The notes: generated from the sequence alone by a model not told the origin. Shown: positions 18,394-26,900, counted from the stretch's first letter. The stretch is DNA of 64,000 nucleotides from Undibacterium sp. (GCF_030651495.1 NZ_JAUSFI010000028.1:1-64000); one strand, 5' to 3'. Made by a program: numbers and translations.

Positions 18394-19260
18394 TTACGCG
18401 GATACACTTGATGCCAGCGCCATTTCCGGGATCGTGTTTGATATTCGGTCCGGCAACATGATATCGTGCCAGCTTACCAGGCGCAGTTCGCCACTGACAT
18501 CTTCCACCAGCGCCGACAAACTCTCCACCCAATCACCGTCATTGCAATACGTAATGCCGTCAATCTGACGAATTTCGGGCTTATGAATATGGCCGCAAAT
18601 CACACCATCCAAACCGCGTTGACGCGCTTCGTCAGCGAGCGCATGTTCAAATGAACTGATATAGCTGACGGCATTTTTCACCTTGAGTTTCAGGTATTGC
18701 GACAGCGACCAGTACGGCAAGCCACGCCGCGCACGCCAACTATTCAGCACCTGATTGAATTTAAGAATCACCGTGTACAAATTATCACCGAGATACGCCA
18801 GCCATTTGGCGCAGGCAATCACGCCATCAAACCTGTCGCCATGCAAGACCAGCATGCGCTTGCCTTGTGCAGTGACATGCACCAGCTCATCTCGCACCTT
18901 GATACCACCAAAATCGAGATCAATAAACTGCCTCACCGCCTCATCATGGTTGCCCGGAACGAAGATCACGTTAGTGCCCTTCTTGGCCTTTTTTAACACC
19001 GTCTGCACCACGTTATTGTGTACCTGATCCCAATACCAGCGCCGCTTCAATTGCCAGCCATCGATAATATCGCCGACCAGGTACAGGGTGTCCGATTCGG
19101 TCGCCTGCAAAAACTCCAGCAAGCGCGCAGCCTGACACCCAGTTGTTCCCAAGTGCAGATCAGAAATCCAAATAGTACGAAAATGAGTCAACTCCTTTTT
19201 ACTGTGCCTAAACAGCTTACGGCTCATTTTTTCACTGAGGAACTGATCTGCCGGCGTCAT
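18394..19260 (-). CDS. plcP: Metallophosphoesterase, PlcP-like phospholipase C (LpxH/COG2908 relative)
   Basis: Calcineurin-like phosphoesterase, 288 aa. Metal-binding motifs in order: ISDLHLG (DxH), VGDIIDGW (GDxxD), PGNHDEAVR (GNHD), VLHGDRFD and GHIHKPEI (GHxH). General annotation of this family is UDP-2,3-diacylglucosamine diphosphatase, but its sequence style (RTIWISDLHLGT, CQA.LLEFL, GDIIDGWQLKRRWYW) is that of PlcP. In phosphate-starved rhizobia and marine bacteria PlcP cleaves phosphatidylethanolamine and phosphatidylglycerol to diacylglycerol. The start overlaps the olsB stop (ATGA), so both are translated from one Pho-box-driven message. Substrate is inferred from family resemblance and context; an LpxH-like role cannot be excluded. 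Confidence 0.7.
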   Translation of the reverse strand: MTPADQFLSEKMSRKLFRHSKKELTHFRTIWISDLHLGTTGCQAARLLEFLQATESDTLYLVGDIIDGWQLKRRWYWDQVHNNVVQTVLKKAKKGTNVIFVPGNHDEAVRQFIDLDFGGIKVRDELVHVTAQGKRMLVLHGDRFDGVIACAKWLAYLGDNLYTVILKFNQVLNSWRARRGLPYWSLSQYLKLKVKNAVSYISSFEHALADEARQRGLDGVICGHIHKPEIRQIDGITYCNDGDWVESLSALVEDVSGELRLVSWHDIMLPDRISNTIPEMALASSVSA

Positions 19261-20024
19261 TCTGTCCGCCCGTCTGTCCCATAATGTTTGGCGTAACGAT
19301 TATCCAGGTTTGCCAGCGGCAGCATCACAAACAAATCAGCACAATGGAAATCATGATCCCATGCTGGCTCACCACAAACCCAGGCGCCTGCCCGCAAATA
19401 CCCTTTCAGCAGCGGCGGAATGCGCGCCACATGGCCCTCATCCATATCATCAATCGGAAACGCTAGATGAGGCGTAACACGATAATCAAGCGGCGCAAAA
19501 TCAGCGTCTTTAAAACTACGGTAAATGGCTGCCGCATTATGGCCGCCGTCAGTGAGGCTGATGCTGGCGCAACCGATCAGATACGTGCAACGCTCACGTT
19601 GCATATACGCTGCCAGCCCCGCCCACAACATCATGATCACGGCACCACTACGGTAATCAGGGTGGATGCAGGCACGCCCTGCTTCGGCAATGCTGCCGCG
19701 TATATTTTGCAGGCGAGATAAATCGAATTCGGTTTCTGAATAATAGCGGCCAATATGGCGCGCGGCGTTCGGACCTAAAATACGATAGGTGCCAACGACT
19801 TTCAAGGTTTTGGTATCACGCACGATCAAGTGATCGCAGTGCTCGTCAAACTCATCCTTATCCAAACCATCAGGATTGGTCAGCGCGGATAAACCCATCG
19901 CTTCAATAAAGACTTTGTAACGTAAACGCTGCACTTCCTTGACTTCTTTAGCGGTACTGGCAAGGCTTAAACTCAGCTTGGAAAAACTTGGATTGGCATC
20001 CGCGGGGTGGGTGAGTAGTCTCAT
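19257..20024 (-). CDS. olsB: GNAT-fold N-acyltransferase, OlsB-like (ornithine lipid synthesis)
   Basis: Predicted L-ornithine N-alpha-acyltransferase that makes lyso-ornithine lipid from 3-hydroxyacyl-ACP, 255 aa, COG3176 hemolysin-like family. Seen: EVQRLRYKVFIEAMG, DEFDEHCDHLIVRD, VGTYRILGPNAA, the GNAT core EAGRACIHPDYRSGAVIMMLWAGL and LIGCASISL, and a C-terminal DLFVMLPL. Strong AGGA ribosome site before ATG 20024. It is the first gene of a two-gene unit with the PlcP-like gene, behind a three-half-site Pho box. No olsA is nearby. Other FeeM-type acyl-amino-acid synthases share this fold, so ornithine as substrate is an inference. Confidence 0.75.
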   Translation of the reverse strand: MRLLTHPADANPSFSKLSLSLASTAKEVKEVQRLRYKVFIEAMGLSALTNPDGLDKDEFDEHCDHLIVRDTKTLKVVGTYRILGPNAARHIGRYYSETEFDLSRLQNIRGSIAEAGRACIHPDYRSGAVIMMLWAGLAAYMQRERCTYLIGCASISLTDGGHNAAAIYRSFKDADFAPLDYRVTPHLAFPIDDMDEGHVARIPPLLKGYLRAGAWVCGEPAWDHDFHCADLFVMLPLANLDNRYAKHYGTDGRTE

Positions 20025-20066
20025 GTATTATCCTGTTCAGTCGATTGACGAACGAAGAATAAAGCA

Positions 20067-20111
20067 GGATTACTTCAACAAGATGACGGTTTGATGTCGG
20101 TTTTATGACAC
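20067..20111 (-). promoter_or_regulatory. Three-half-site Pho box and -10 for olsB-plcP
   Basis: Minus strand half-sites GTGTCAT (20111-20105), CCGACAT (20100-20094) and CCGTCAT (20089-20083) recur every 11 bp, then exactly 10 bp lead to TAATCC (20072-20067). The geometry is the same as at pstS and ppk1, with an extra half-site. The box starts just after the terminator of the upstream gene. Confidence 0.75.
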
Positions 20112-20113
20112 GT

Positions 20114-20146
20114 AAAAAACAACAGCCCCGCTACCAGGTAGCGAGG
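20114..20146 (-). terminator. Intrinsic terminator of the histone-like gene
   Basis: Minus strand: a stem built on CGCTAC-CTG-GTAGCG, extended by outer pairs to about 9 bp, is followed by CTGTTGTTTTTT. It lies 29 nt after the stop at 20175 and insulates the olsB promoter. Confidence 0.75.
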
Positions 20147-20174
20147 CGGTAAGAGATCATTTAAAACGACACGC

Positions 20175-20771
20175 TTACTTGTCTTTTTTCGGGCGGCCAG
20201 CTTTCAGCGGTGCCAGGTTAGCGATCAATGTTTTGAGGCTATTGACATCGGTGCGGCTCAACAACAGCAGACCAATACGCAATAACTGGCTTTTTTTCAC
20301 TTCAACACCGGCACCGATACACGCTTTTTTCACCAGTCCAAGCGCCGCATATTCAGACTCAGGCATAGTAAAACTGTCGCGCACCAATTTTTCCTTCTTT
20401 ATCTTTTCTTTAGCAACAACAGAAATTAATTTTGTTGGGGCGGCTGGCTTAATTGCGGACTTAGTTACGAGCTTAGTTACTGGCTTGGCGGCAGGCTTAA
20501 CAACCGGCTTAACAAAGGACTTAGCAACGGGGGCATTCACCGTTTTATTCACCACCTTGCCGACAGCCGCAGGCTTTGCAGCCACGACAGGAGCCGCCTT
20601 CGGCATAACTGGCTTAACTGGATTAACAGCAGCAGCTACTTTCACCGGAAGCGCTTTCGGAGTCTTGGCTTTTTCTGCGGACACTTTTGCAGCAGCAGTC
20701 GCAATTTTTTTTGCCGGAACTACCGACACCTTACTTTTTACAGCATTTTTATTCTCTGGAACGGTTGCCAT
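20175..20771 (-). CDS. Lys/Ala/Pro-rich histone H1-like protein with a C-terminal helical domain and AT-hook-like end
   Basis: Unknown function, 198 aa, strongly basic. Residues 1-125 are low-complexity, made of Lys, Ala, Pro and Val in KPAxKPV-like units, similar in composition to eukaryotic histone H1 tails and bacterial H1-like proteins. Residues 126-190 form an ordered part (RDSFTMPESEYAALGLVKKA, then VKKSQLLRIGLLLL), a pattern I associate with proteins of Burkholderiales. The end, KAGRPKKDK, holds an AT-hook-like GRPKK. A nucleoid-associated or DNA-binding role is likely but unproven. Good AGGAG ribosome site before ATG 20771; own terminator; divergent from pstS2. Lysine codons are varied, so it is not a simple microsatellite artefact. 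Confidence 0.8.
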   Translation of the reverse strand: MATVPENKNAVKSKVSVVPAKKIATAAAKVSAEKAKTPKALPVKVAAAVNPVKPVMPKAAPVVAAKPAAVGKVVNKTVNAPVAKSFVKPVVKPAAKPVTKLVTKSAIKPAAPTKLISVVAKEKIKKEKLVRDSFTMPESEYAALGLVKKACIGAGVEVKKSQLLRIGLLLLSRTDVNSLKTLIANLAPLKAGRPKKDK

Positions 20772-20918
20772 TTGACACTCCTGAAGTTAAGTATATAAAT
20801 AATATAAACAATTTATTAAATATTTACAAGATGATTTTACGCATATACCGGCAGTCACTCTGGCTGAAACTAAAGTGTAGACTAAGATCGGCATATGACC
20901 AGCGCATTACGACACTGG

Positions 20919-20952
20919 AATTCATCATGATGTCATAAATCGATGTCAAAAT
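20919..20952 (+). promoter_or_regulatory. Possible weak Pho box upstream of the second pstS
   Basis: AATTCAT (20919-20925), CATG, ATGTCAT (20930-20936), then exactly 10 bp to CAAAAT (20947-20952). The first half-site matches poorly (4 of 7), so the call rests mainly on geometry shared with the three better boxes. Confidence 0.38.
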
Positions 20953-21020
20953 TGCGCATTGGAAATATTCTCTCATTGAAATATCATTCCCGTCCTCACC
21001 AATCTTTTTTGATTTAAAAC

Positions 21021-22073
21021 ATGTCTCGATTTACTTCCTATTTGCTGCTTCAACTCTCTTTTCACCTATTCTTTACTGGTATCGCTACGGCTGCCAGCAT
21101 CACCGGCGCGGGCTCCTCCGCCGCCGCGCCTCTTTACAATAAATGGGCAGAAGCTTTTCAGAAAAAAAAGGGAGCGACACTCGAATACCAAGCGGCCGGT
21201 TCTTCAGCGGGGATCAAGCAGATCAAGGAAAAAAGTGTGGATTTCGGCGCCAGCGATGTCGCACTGAATCCGGCGGATTTAAAAAAATATAATTTAATAC
21301 AATTCCCGTCTGCGATTTCTGGCGTGGTACCCGTCATCAATGTTTCCGGCATTAAGTCTGGTGAGTTACATCTCACTGGTGAAATTTTGGCGGGTATATT
21401 TGCGCACAAAATCACGATCTGGAACGATGCGGCCATCAGTGCACTTAATCCCGGCGTGCGCTTGCCAAACAAGGCCATTGAAGTCATCGTGCGCTCGGAC
21501 GGCTCAGGCACTACCTACAACTTCACCGACTACCTGAGTAAAATAAGCCGCGACTGGCAAGTAAATTACGGCAAAAATTTTAATATTGCCTGGCACAAAG
21601 ATCTGACAAAAGTAAAGGGCAGCAGCGGCATTGTCGCCAGCCTCAAAAAAACCAACTATTCAATAAGCTACGTGGATTTTAATTATGTGATTCAGGATAA
21701 GCTGGATTATGTGCAGTTAAAAAATCACGACGGCAATTTCTTATCTCCGACTGCTGAAACTTTCGCCGCAGCATTAACCAATAGCAGCTGGAAGACAGTG
21801 GGTAATTTTGAAGAAACGCTGACCGACAAACCCGGCAACAATGCATGGCCGATTACGATGGGCACCTTTATCATCATGCAAAAAAATGCCGTAAATTCAG
21901 ATCGCTCCACCGTCGCATTGAAATTCTTCACTTGGGCCTTTATGGCGGGAGACCACCTGGTCAATAGTGTTGATCTGGTGCGCCTGCCGGATCAAATTCA
22001 AGCCCGGGCATTTAAAGAAATGACCACGGTAACCGACCTGAACGGCAAACCACTGGAATGGATTGCGCAATAA
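21021..22073 (+). CDS. PstS-family phosphate-binding protein, orphan paralogue
   Basis: Periplasmic solute-binding protein, 350 aa, with a Sec signal peptide (about 1-24, ...GIATAAS). It parallels PstS along its length: DFGASDVAL keeps the phosphate-binding Asp, RSDGSGTTYNFTDYLS keeps the binding loop, and NAWPITMGTFIIM matches. Two ligand loops differ from PstS at 14320: GAGATFPYP is GAGSSAAAP here, and GSGGG is AGSSAG. So phosphate is the likely ligand but affinity or specificity may have changed. No permease or ATPase adjoins it; it may feed the same Pst transporter or act in sensing. A weak Pho-box-like sequence lies 70-100 bp upstream. Confidence 0.85.
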   Translation: MSRFTSYLLLQLSFHLFFTGIATAASITGAGSSAAAPLYNKWAEAFQKKKGATLEYQAAGSSAGIKQIKEKSVDFGASDVALNPADLKKYNLIQFPSAISGVVPVINVSGIKSGELHLTGEILAGIFAHKITIWNDAAISALNPGVRLPNKAIEVIVRSDGSGTTYNFTDYLSKISRDWQVNYGKNFNIAWHKDLTKVKGSSGIVASLKKTNYSISYVDFNYVIQDKLDYVQLKNHDGNFLSPTAETFAAALTNSSWKTVGNFEETLTDKPGNNAWPITMGTFIIMQKNAVNSDRSTVALKFFTWAFMAGDHLVNSVDLVRLPDQIQARAFKEMTTVTDLNGKPLEWIAQ

Positions 22074-22156
22074 ATTGAACCCGATTTAACTTATCCAAGT
22101 TATTGGATGGCTGAATCGGATGCGGCATGGACTTTGCCAATTTACTGACCGAACAC

Positions 22157-22189
22157 GGCGGCAATCCGGCGACGCCGGCGTAGGCCGCC
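22157..22189. other. Nested GC-rich hairpin after the second pstS
   Basis: GGCGGC (22157-22162) pairs with GCCGCC (22184-22189), enclosing CCGGC-GAC-GCCGG. The structure is stable but has no T-run. It may protect the 3' end of the mRNA or be a decayed repeat; the surrounding 212 nt holds no gene. Confidence 0.4.
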
Positions 22190-22285
22190 TATTCCCGCTA
22201 AAAAGCCTATGCCTTGCATTTCAACGTACACTAAGCGACCAGGGATTTTTCCCTCGATAGGGACCGGACACAATAGAAAGCAAAC

Positions 22286-22951
22286 ATGGCTAGCGTAATC
22301 ATCCTCGGCGCAACTGGCCTGGTCGGTCAGCAATTACTCAAACAGGCACTCGACAACGAGCGGATCAGCCAGGTGATCGCTCCCACCAGACGCCCTTTGA
22401 CTAGCCACCCTAAGCTCATCAATCCTATCGTCGATTACCGGCATTTGCCTGCTGAGGCTGATTGGTGGAAAGCCGACGCCGTGCTTTGCGCCTTGGGCAG
22501 TACCATGCGTCAGGCCGGCTCAGAAGCCGCTTTCTACCATGTCGACCATGACTATGTGCTGGATGCGGCCAAGCTGGCACAGGCGGCCGGTGCGGCATGC
22601 TTTGTACTCAACTCATCGACCGGTGCCAAGCTGGGCGCAAGCGCATTTTACTTGCGGGTAAAGGCGGAAACCGAACGCGACCTGGCCGCGCTGAATTTCG
22701 CATCACTGAGCATCATTCGCCCTTCACTGTTGGATGGTGGCGCTCGCCCTGAGAAACGCCCGGGAGAAGCTGTTGGCATCCTGATCGCCAAGCTGTTCGC
22801 CCCCTTGCTGCCGAAACGGTTACGCCCGGTTTCTCCCGAAAAAGTCGCGGCCGCAATGCTTGATGCAGGACTTAATGCGCTTCCCGGCGCAAAGATTATT
22901 GAATCGGAACAACTCCAAACGCCATTAAGCAGAGCCGGAACGCCACGTTAA
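22286..22951 (+). CDS. NAD(P)-binding Rossmann-fold protein (TIP30/HTATIP2-like)
   Basis: Atypical short-chain dehydrogenase-like protein, 221 aa. The dinucleotide-binding motif GATGLVGQQLL is at about 8-18, followed by APTRRPL, where a basic pair after strand 2 suggests NADPH. LNSSTGAKLGASAFYLRVKAETERDL carries the Ser/Tyr-x-x-x-Lys-like catalytic layout (Tyr-Leu-Arg-Val-Lys), and SIIRPSLLDGG is typical of the NmrA/TIP30 group. Substrate unknown. Its TAA stop (22949-22951) overlaps the stop of the convergent histidine kinase gene by 4 nt. Confidence 0.78.
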   Translation: MASVIILGATGLVGQQLLKQALDNERISQVIAPTRRPLTSHPKLINPIVDYRHLPAEADWWKADAVLCALGSTMRQAGSEAAFYHVDHDYVLDAAKLAQAAGAACFVLNSSTGAKLGASAFYLRVKAETERDLAALNFASLSIIRPSLLDGGARPEKRPGEAVGILIAKLFAPLLPKRLRPVSPEKVAAAMLDAGLNALPGAKIIESEQLQTPLSRAGTPR

Positions 22952-25314
22952 TTGTGTTGCGGTGCAATCACAGGGAAGCGCAGTAAAAAGCAGGTGCCCT
23001 GCGCTGGCTGCGACTCGACCGTCAGATCGCCACCCAAGACGGCGGTCGCCAGATTATGTGTGATCGAAAGACCCAGGCCAGAACGCCCCTGCCCCAACCT
23101 GGTGGTAAAAAAAGGATCGAAGACGCGTGCCAGCATTGCCGCGTCCATACCGATGCCATCATCTGAAAAACTTAGAACTACCCAGCCTTGCGCCACCGTT
23201 GCGGAAATTTTCAGACTGCCGTGTTCGGCACCGACAAAAGCATGCGTAAAGGCGTTTTCGAGCAGACTCGCGGCGATTTGAGCCAAGGGTTCGGGATAAC
23301 TGTCGCATTCGATACTCGATGAAATATCGCCAGAAATATCGCACGTAATATCCCATCGTGCACCATCTAGCTGCTGACGCTGCAACACCACGACCTCATC
23401 GATTAATGCACGCAGGTTGAACTTACGGCGCCGCTCCAGCCTGCGGTCAACGGCGACCTGTTTGAAACTGGAAACCAGTTGCGCGGCCCGCTCGCAGGCA
23501 CGAGTGACAATGCCGGCAAGACCGGCGACGTCAGACAGATAAAGATCCAATTGCGAGCGCCGCATGTTGCCACAGGCGATGATGTTGTGCATCTCCAGAC
23601 AACGGTCACTCAAGGTGGATGCTGCCATCAAGGCGTTACCGATCGGCGTATTTAATTCATGTGCCACGCCGACCACCAGCGACCCCAGAGCGACTTGTTT
23701 TTCGGCTTGCACCAAATCGGCTTGCGCCTTGTGCAGCGCCTCTTCGGCCTCTTTATAGGCAGTTCTATCTTCGACCAGCCAGATCGTGCCTTCAGCAGGC
23801 CGTTCAGGATTGGTAGGGTAGGCAATCAGTTTGACCCATAACTGCTTTTCTTGATTGGCGTGCTGGGTGTAAAGCTCCGTCTGCAACGGCAGGTTAATCA
23901 CAAGCAACGGGTAAGCCATCTGGCTGAGCCGCTCATACTCTTCCTGCGAACCAAAAAATATCGATGCAGGAAGACCGATGGCGGTGTCTCCCGGATAACC
24001 ATACATCTCGCTGAAACGCGGGTTATAGCGTGTGATTTTTTGGTCACGGGTAAATAAAATGCCCACGGTGGCATTTTCCATCAATGCTTCGAGGTCACGC
24101 ATCGATGCTGTCAACTGTTCACGGGTGCGCCGCGCCTCTTCTGTATCGACCAAGATCCAGATGCTTCCCTGGCTGATATCCTCGGGGTTTAACGCCTTGC
24201 CGTAAAGGCGGCACCAGGACAGGCTACCATCCTTGTGCTTGCAACGAAGCTCCGTTTCAAACGACTGGCCACTGTTCATCGTTGGGCCAGCTGCGACTCT
24301 TAACGCTTGGTAGTCGGCCTGTGAGGGGAACATGCGGGCAGTGGATTGCCCGATCAGCTCTTCCGGACTGTAGCCGAGTATCTCGGCACAGCGGGCATTA
24401 CATCGCTGCACGGTATGGCCGCGGGAGTAGATAAAACCAACCGCTGCGCTGGCGAAGACGGCCTCCAGTTCCAATAGGGTCTGGCGCTTTTCTTCCTCCG
24501 CTGCTTTACGCGCACTAACGTCTTTAAAGATCCAGATCACGTCGTCACCCGACTGCACCGTCCCCGTCACCAGACTGCCGGTAGCATGCACCCAGATCAA
24601 ATGTCCATCGCGATGCGGCATTTGCATCTCTACGCTATAAGGCTGCCCCGCCTTCAGGGTAGGATAGACTCGCCGGCTAAGCTCACCATATTGCTCATCG
24701 CTGTTAAAAAAAAGACGGGTCGAGCGGCCCAGCAACTCTTCTGGCTGATAGCCAAACATCGTGGCCAGTTTATTGTTACAGCGCGCAATCGAACGCTGGT
24801 GCGAGTACAGTATGCCAACCGCAACACTCTCAAAAATGACCCGCTGCTCTTCCAGAGTGCGGCGCAATTTTTCTTCGTGCAAATGCTCGGGGGTGACATC
24901 CTCCAAAAACCACAGCGTGCCTTCTTCAGTTTTTTCCGGGTTGACTGCCCTGGCAGAGAAGCGCGACCAGAATACGCTGCCATCTTTGTGGCTAGCCCGA
25001 ATATCACCGCGATATGGTTTGCCGGCGGCCAATACCGGACCGGCAACACGCCCAATTTCTGCGTAACTCTCTGGAATAGTATAGAACAGCAGGCTTGCAG
25101 GCTGACCAATCAACTCGTTCAGTTGATAGCCCATCATCGCTACAAAACTGGCGTTGGCCTGAACCATGATGCCGTCTTGGGTAAACAGGATACCTACCGG
25201 TGCGCCGTCCATGATGGCATCGAACTGAAGCAGAGACTGCGCAGAGCGCACGCTTTCAGGACTGAGGATAGCGGCCTCGGCACCCATCTGATTTGGTTGT
25301 TTACCCAACGTCAC
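22948..25314 (-). CDS. Sensor histidine kinase with four tandem PAS domains
   Basis: Soluble hybrid-less kinase, 788 aa, no transmembrane segment seen. Four PAS domains, each with its PAC motif, occupy about 25-530; each has the repeated core GILFT/GILYS...NxxFxxMxGYxxxELIGxxA and ends in WxxxDxT. The H-box is LVVGVAHELNTPIGNALMA (about 550). HATPase boxes are SLLENAFTHA (N), FSDDGIGMD (G1), DPFFTTRLG (F) and RSGLGLSITH (G2). The four PAS units look like internal duplications. A GTG start at 25314 has AAGG nearby; the next ATG (25287) has no ribosome site. No response regulator is adjacent, so its partner and signal are unknown. Confidence 0.88.
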   Translation of the reverse strand: MTLGKQPNQMGAEAAILSPESVRSAQSLLQFDAIMDGAPVGILFTQDGIMVQANASFVAMMGYQLNELIGQPASLLFYTIPESYAEIGRVAGPVLAAGKPYRGDIRASHKDGSVFWSRFSARAVNPEKTEEGTLWFLEDVTPEHLHEEKLRRTLEEQRVIFESVAVGILYSHQRSIARCNNKLATMFGYQPEELLGRSTRLFFNSDEQYGELSRRVYPTLKAGQPYSVEMQMPHRDGHLIWVHATGSLVTGTVQSGDDVIWIFKDVSARKAAEEEKRQTLLELEAVFASAAVGFIYSRGHTVQRCNARCAEILGYSPEELIGQSTARMFPSQADYQALRVAAGPTMNSGQSFETELRCKHKDGSLSWCRLYGKALNPEDISQGSIWILVDTEEARRTREQLTASMRDLEALMENATVGILFTRDQKITRYNPRFSEMYGYPGDTAIGLPASIFFGSQEEYERLSQMAYPLLVINLPLQTELYTQHANQEKQLWVKLIAYPTNPERPAEGTIWLVEDRTAYKEAEEALHKAQADLVQAEKQVALGSLVVGVAHELNTPIGNALMAASTLSDRCLEMHNIIACGNMRRSQLDLYLSDVAGLAGIVTRACERAAQLVSSFKQVAVDRRLERRRKFNLRALIDEVVVLQRQQLDGARWDITCDISGDISSSIECDSYPEPLAQIAASLLENAFTHAFVGAEHGSLKISATVAQGWVVLSFSDDGIGMDAAMLARVFDPFFTTRLGQGRSGLGLSITHNLATAVLGGDLTVESQPAQGTCFLLRFPVIAPQHN

Positions 25315-25886
25315 AATATTGACCTTTTAATACGTGTTATTTTCATCTGCGCCACCGCACTCCAACATTCGGCAAACCCAGCCACTAAGCGAACCGGTGC
25401 GATGTCGAGAAGTGAAAATTCAATCAAGCAAGTATCCTACAATATGAAGACTATGAAAAGACGACAATGACAACACCTTGCGCAATAGCCTAGCCATACC
25501 ACCGCCAGCACCGGAGCAAAAGCGAAATCCAAAATTCGCATTTCAGCTACATTCCGAGTAACGTCCACGTCAAATTTTTAAACAATTAAAAATATGTCTA
25601 CTTAAAAAAACATCGGTCTTCTGCGCAAATGGAAAGAAGTGTCTCATCTGAGTTCCCCCTCTAAAAATTATTGGCTATCAGCAATGACCTGTTGATACTA
25701 TCCATGTCGAAATTATTTTTTCTCGACAACGTGCATGCTACAAAAAAGACTATTTAAGTTTACAACGGTCTAAAGCATTTCAAAACATCATGCTTTTTTG
25801 CATTCGCCGTTCTCCATCAGCAAAAAACTTATTTCATTAGAAATCAGTCACGCCAAATTCATCAGAAAACTCAGGAAAACAAAATC
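25315..25886. other. 572-nt gap without a gene
   Basis: AT-rich divergent region between the PAS kinase and the outer-membrane protein gene. No open frame longer than a few dozen codons looks coding. One inverted repeat, TGTCGA (25705-25710) with TCGACA (25723-25728), is a candidate operator. Promoters for both flanking genes must lie here but no clear -35/-10 pair could be assigned. Confidence 0.5.
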
Positions 25887-26900
25887 ATGCATGCTCGTCA
25901 CTCAATCTCTAGTCTGGTAGCCGGTTCCCTGTTATGTGGTGTTTGCAATATTGCCATGGCGGCAGAAAACAGCGAACTGGCGGTACCGCTAGGCGTGTGG
26001 GGTCTGGACTCTGCGATCTTGCCGTTATCCGGAGTGTATGGTCAAATTGTTGCGCCTAGCTATAGAGCCAGTAGCGCGAAAGATGCCAATGGCAATGATG
26101 TCGCATTTAGTAAGTCGATCCCCGGGATAACCGTTAAAGGTACAGTGAATGCCCGCATTAAGGTCGATGCAGTGGTGCCAAAATTGGTCTATGTGAGTGA
26201 AGACCCGATACTCGGTGGCCGTTACGGTGGTTATATCGCCGTGCCACTACTCAATAAAAGCCGTGACATCACAGTCAATGTCACTACCCCATTGCCACCA
26301 GCACTGCAGCAAAAAATTGGACTGGCGGCATCACAGGCAGCAAGTGGCAGTAAACGCGGCCTGGGCGATATAGAACTCGCTTCATTTATCGGCTGGAAAT
26401 TCGAAAGCCTGTCAATCGTGGCCGCGATGAATGTGGATTTACCTACAGGCTCATTCGATAAGAATAGCCAAGTGAATCTGGGTCTTAATTCCTACTCTTT
26501 CCGCCCTTTAGTGTCAGCGGCTTGGTCGACTGAATCGGGTTTTGATATTGCTGCCGCAATGAGCTACAACGTCAGCACGGCGAACCGCGAAACCGACTAT
26601 AAATCAGGCCAATACTTCCACATGGAATATGTAGGAACGTATCAGTTCACTGGCAACTTCAAGGCCGGCCTGCAAGGTTATGTCTTGCATCAAACCACCG
26701 ATGACAAAGACCCAAGTAGCAGCAGCGCGCTTCCTTTAGTTAACGGCAACCGCGCGCGCGTAACCTCTTTGGGGCCGGTCATGAGCTACCAGACCGATGA
26801 CTTAAAAACGCAGATCGAACTGAAGTATTTGAGAGAAATGTCGGCGCGCGCACGTCCTGAAGGTGATCTGGCACTCATCACATTCAGTCGCTTGTTTTAA
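25887..26900 (+). CDS. Outer-membrane protein of the MetA-pathway/SphA-like phenol degradation family
   Basis: Probable outer-membrane channel-like protein, 337 aa, with a signal peptide (about 1-25, ...NIAMA). The pattern matches the family annotated as 'MetA-pathway of phenol degradation, putative transporter': GVWGLDSAILPLSGVYGQ near the N-terminus, LGDIELASFIGWKF, NVDLPTGSFDK, and alternating amphipathic strands with aromatic girdles to a final F (LITFSRLF), as expected of a beta-barrel. Substrate is unknown; members occur beside aromatic or hydrophobic compound degradation genes, none of which is seen here. Good AGGA ribosome site. Followed after 59 nt by a chalcone-isomerase-like gene. 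Confidence 0.7.
   Translation: MHARHSISSLVAGSLLCGVCNIAMAAENSELAVPLGVWGLDSAILPLSGVYGQIVAPSYRASSAKDANGNDVAFSKSIPGITVKGTVNARIKVDAVVPKLVYVSEDPILGGRYGGYIAVPLLNKSRDITVNVTTPLPPALQQKIGLAASQAASGSKRGLGDIELASFIGWKFESLSIVAAMNVDLPTGSFDKNSQVNLGLNSYSFRPLVSAAWSTESGFDIAAAMSYNVSTANRETDYKSGQYFHMEYVGTYQFTGNFKAGLQGYVLHQTTDDKDPSSSSALPLVNGNRARVTSLGPVMSYQTDDLKTQIELKYLREMSARARPEGDLALITFSRLF

Noticed and set aside
20931-20947. Pho box made of the two TGTCA motifs before the second pstS
   Set aside because: These two motifs are 13 bp apart, not 11; a different pairing (AATTCAT/ATGTCAT) fits the geometry better and is reported instead at low confidence.
24586-25470. 294-codon open frame antisense to the PAS kinase
   Set aside because: Composition fits a reverse-strand shadow; the kinase frame has clear domains throughout.
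25705-25728. Terminator in the 572-nt gap
   Set aside because: TGTCGA/TCGACA is only 6 bp and the T-run lies within the loop, not after the stem.
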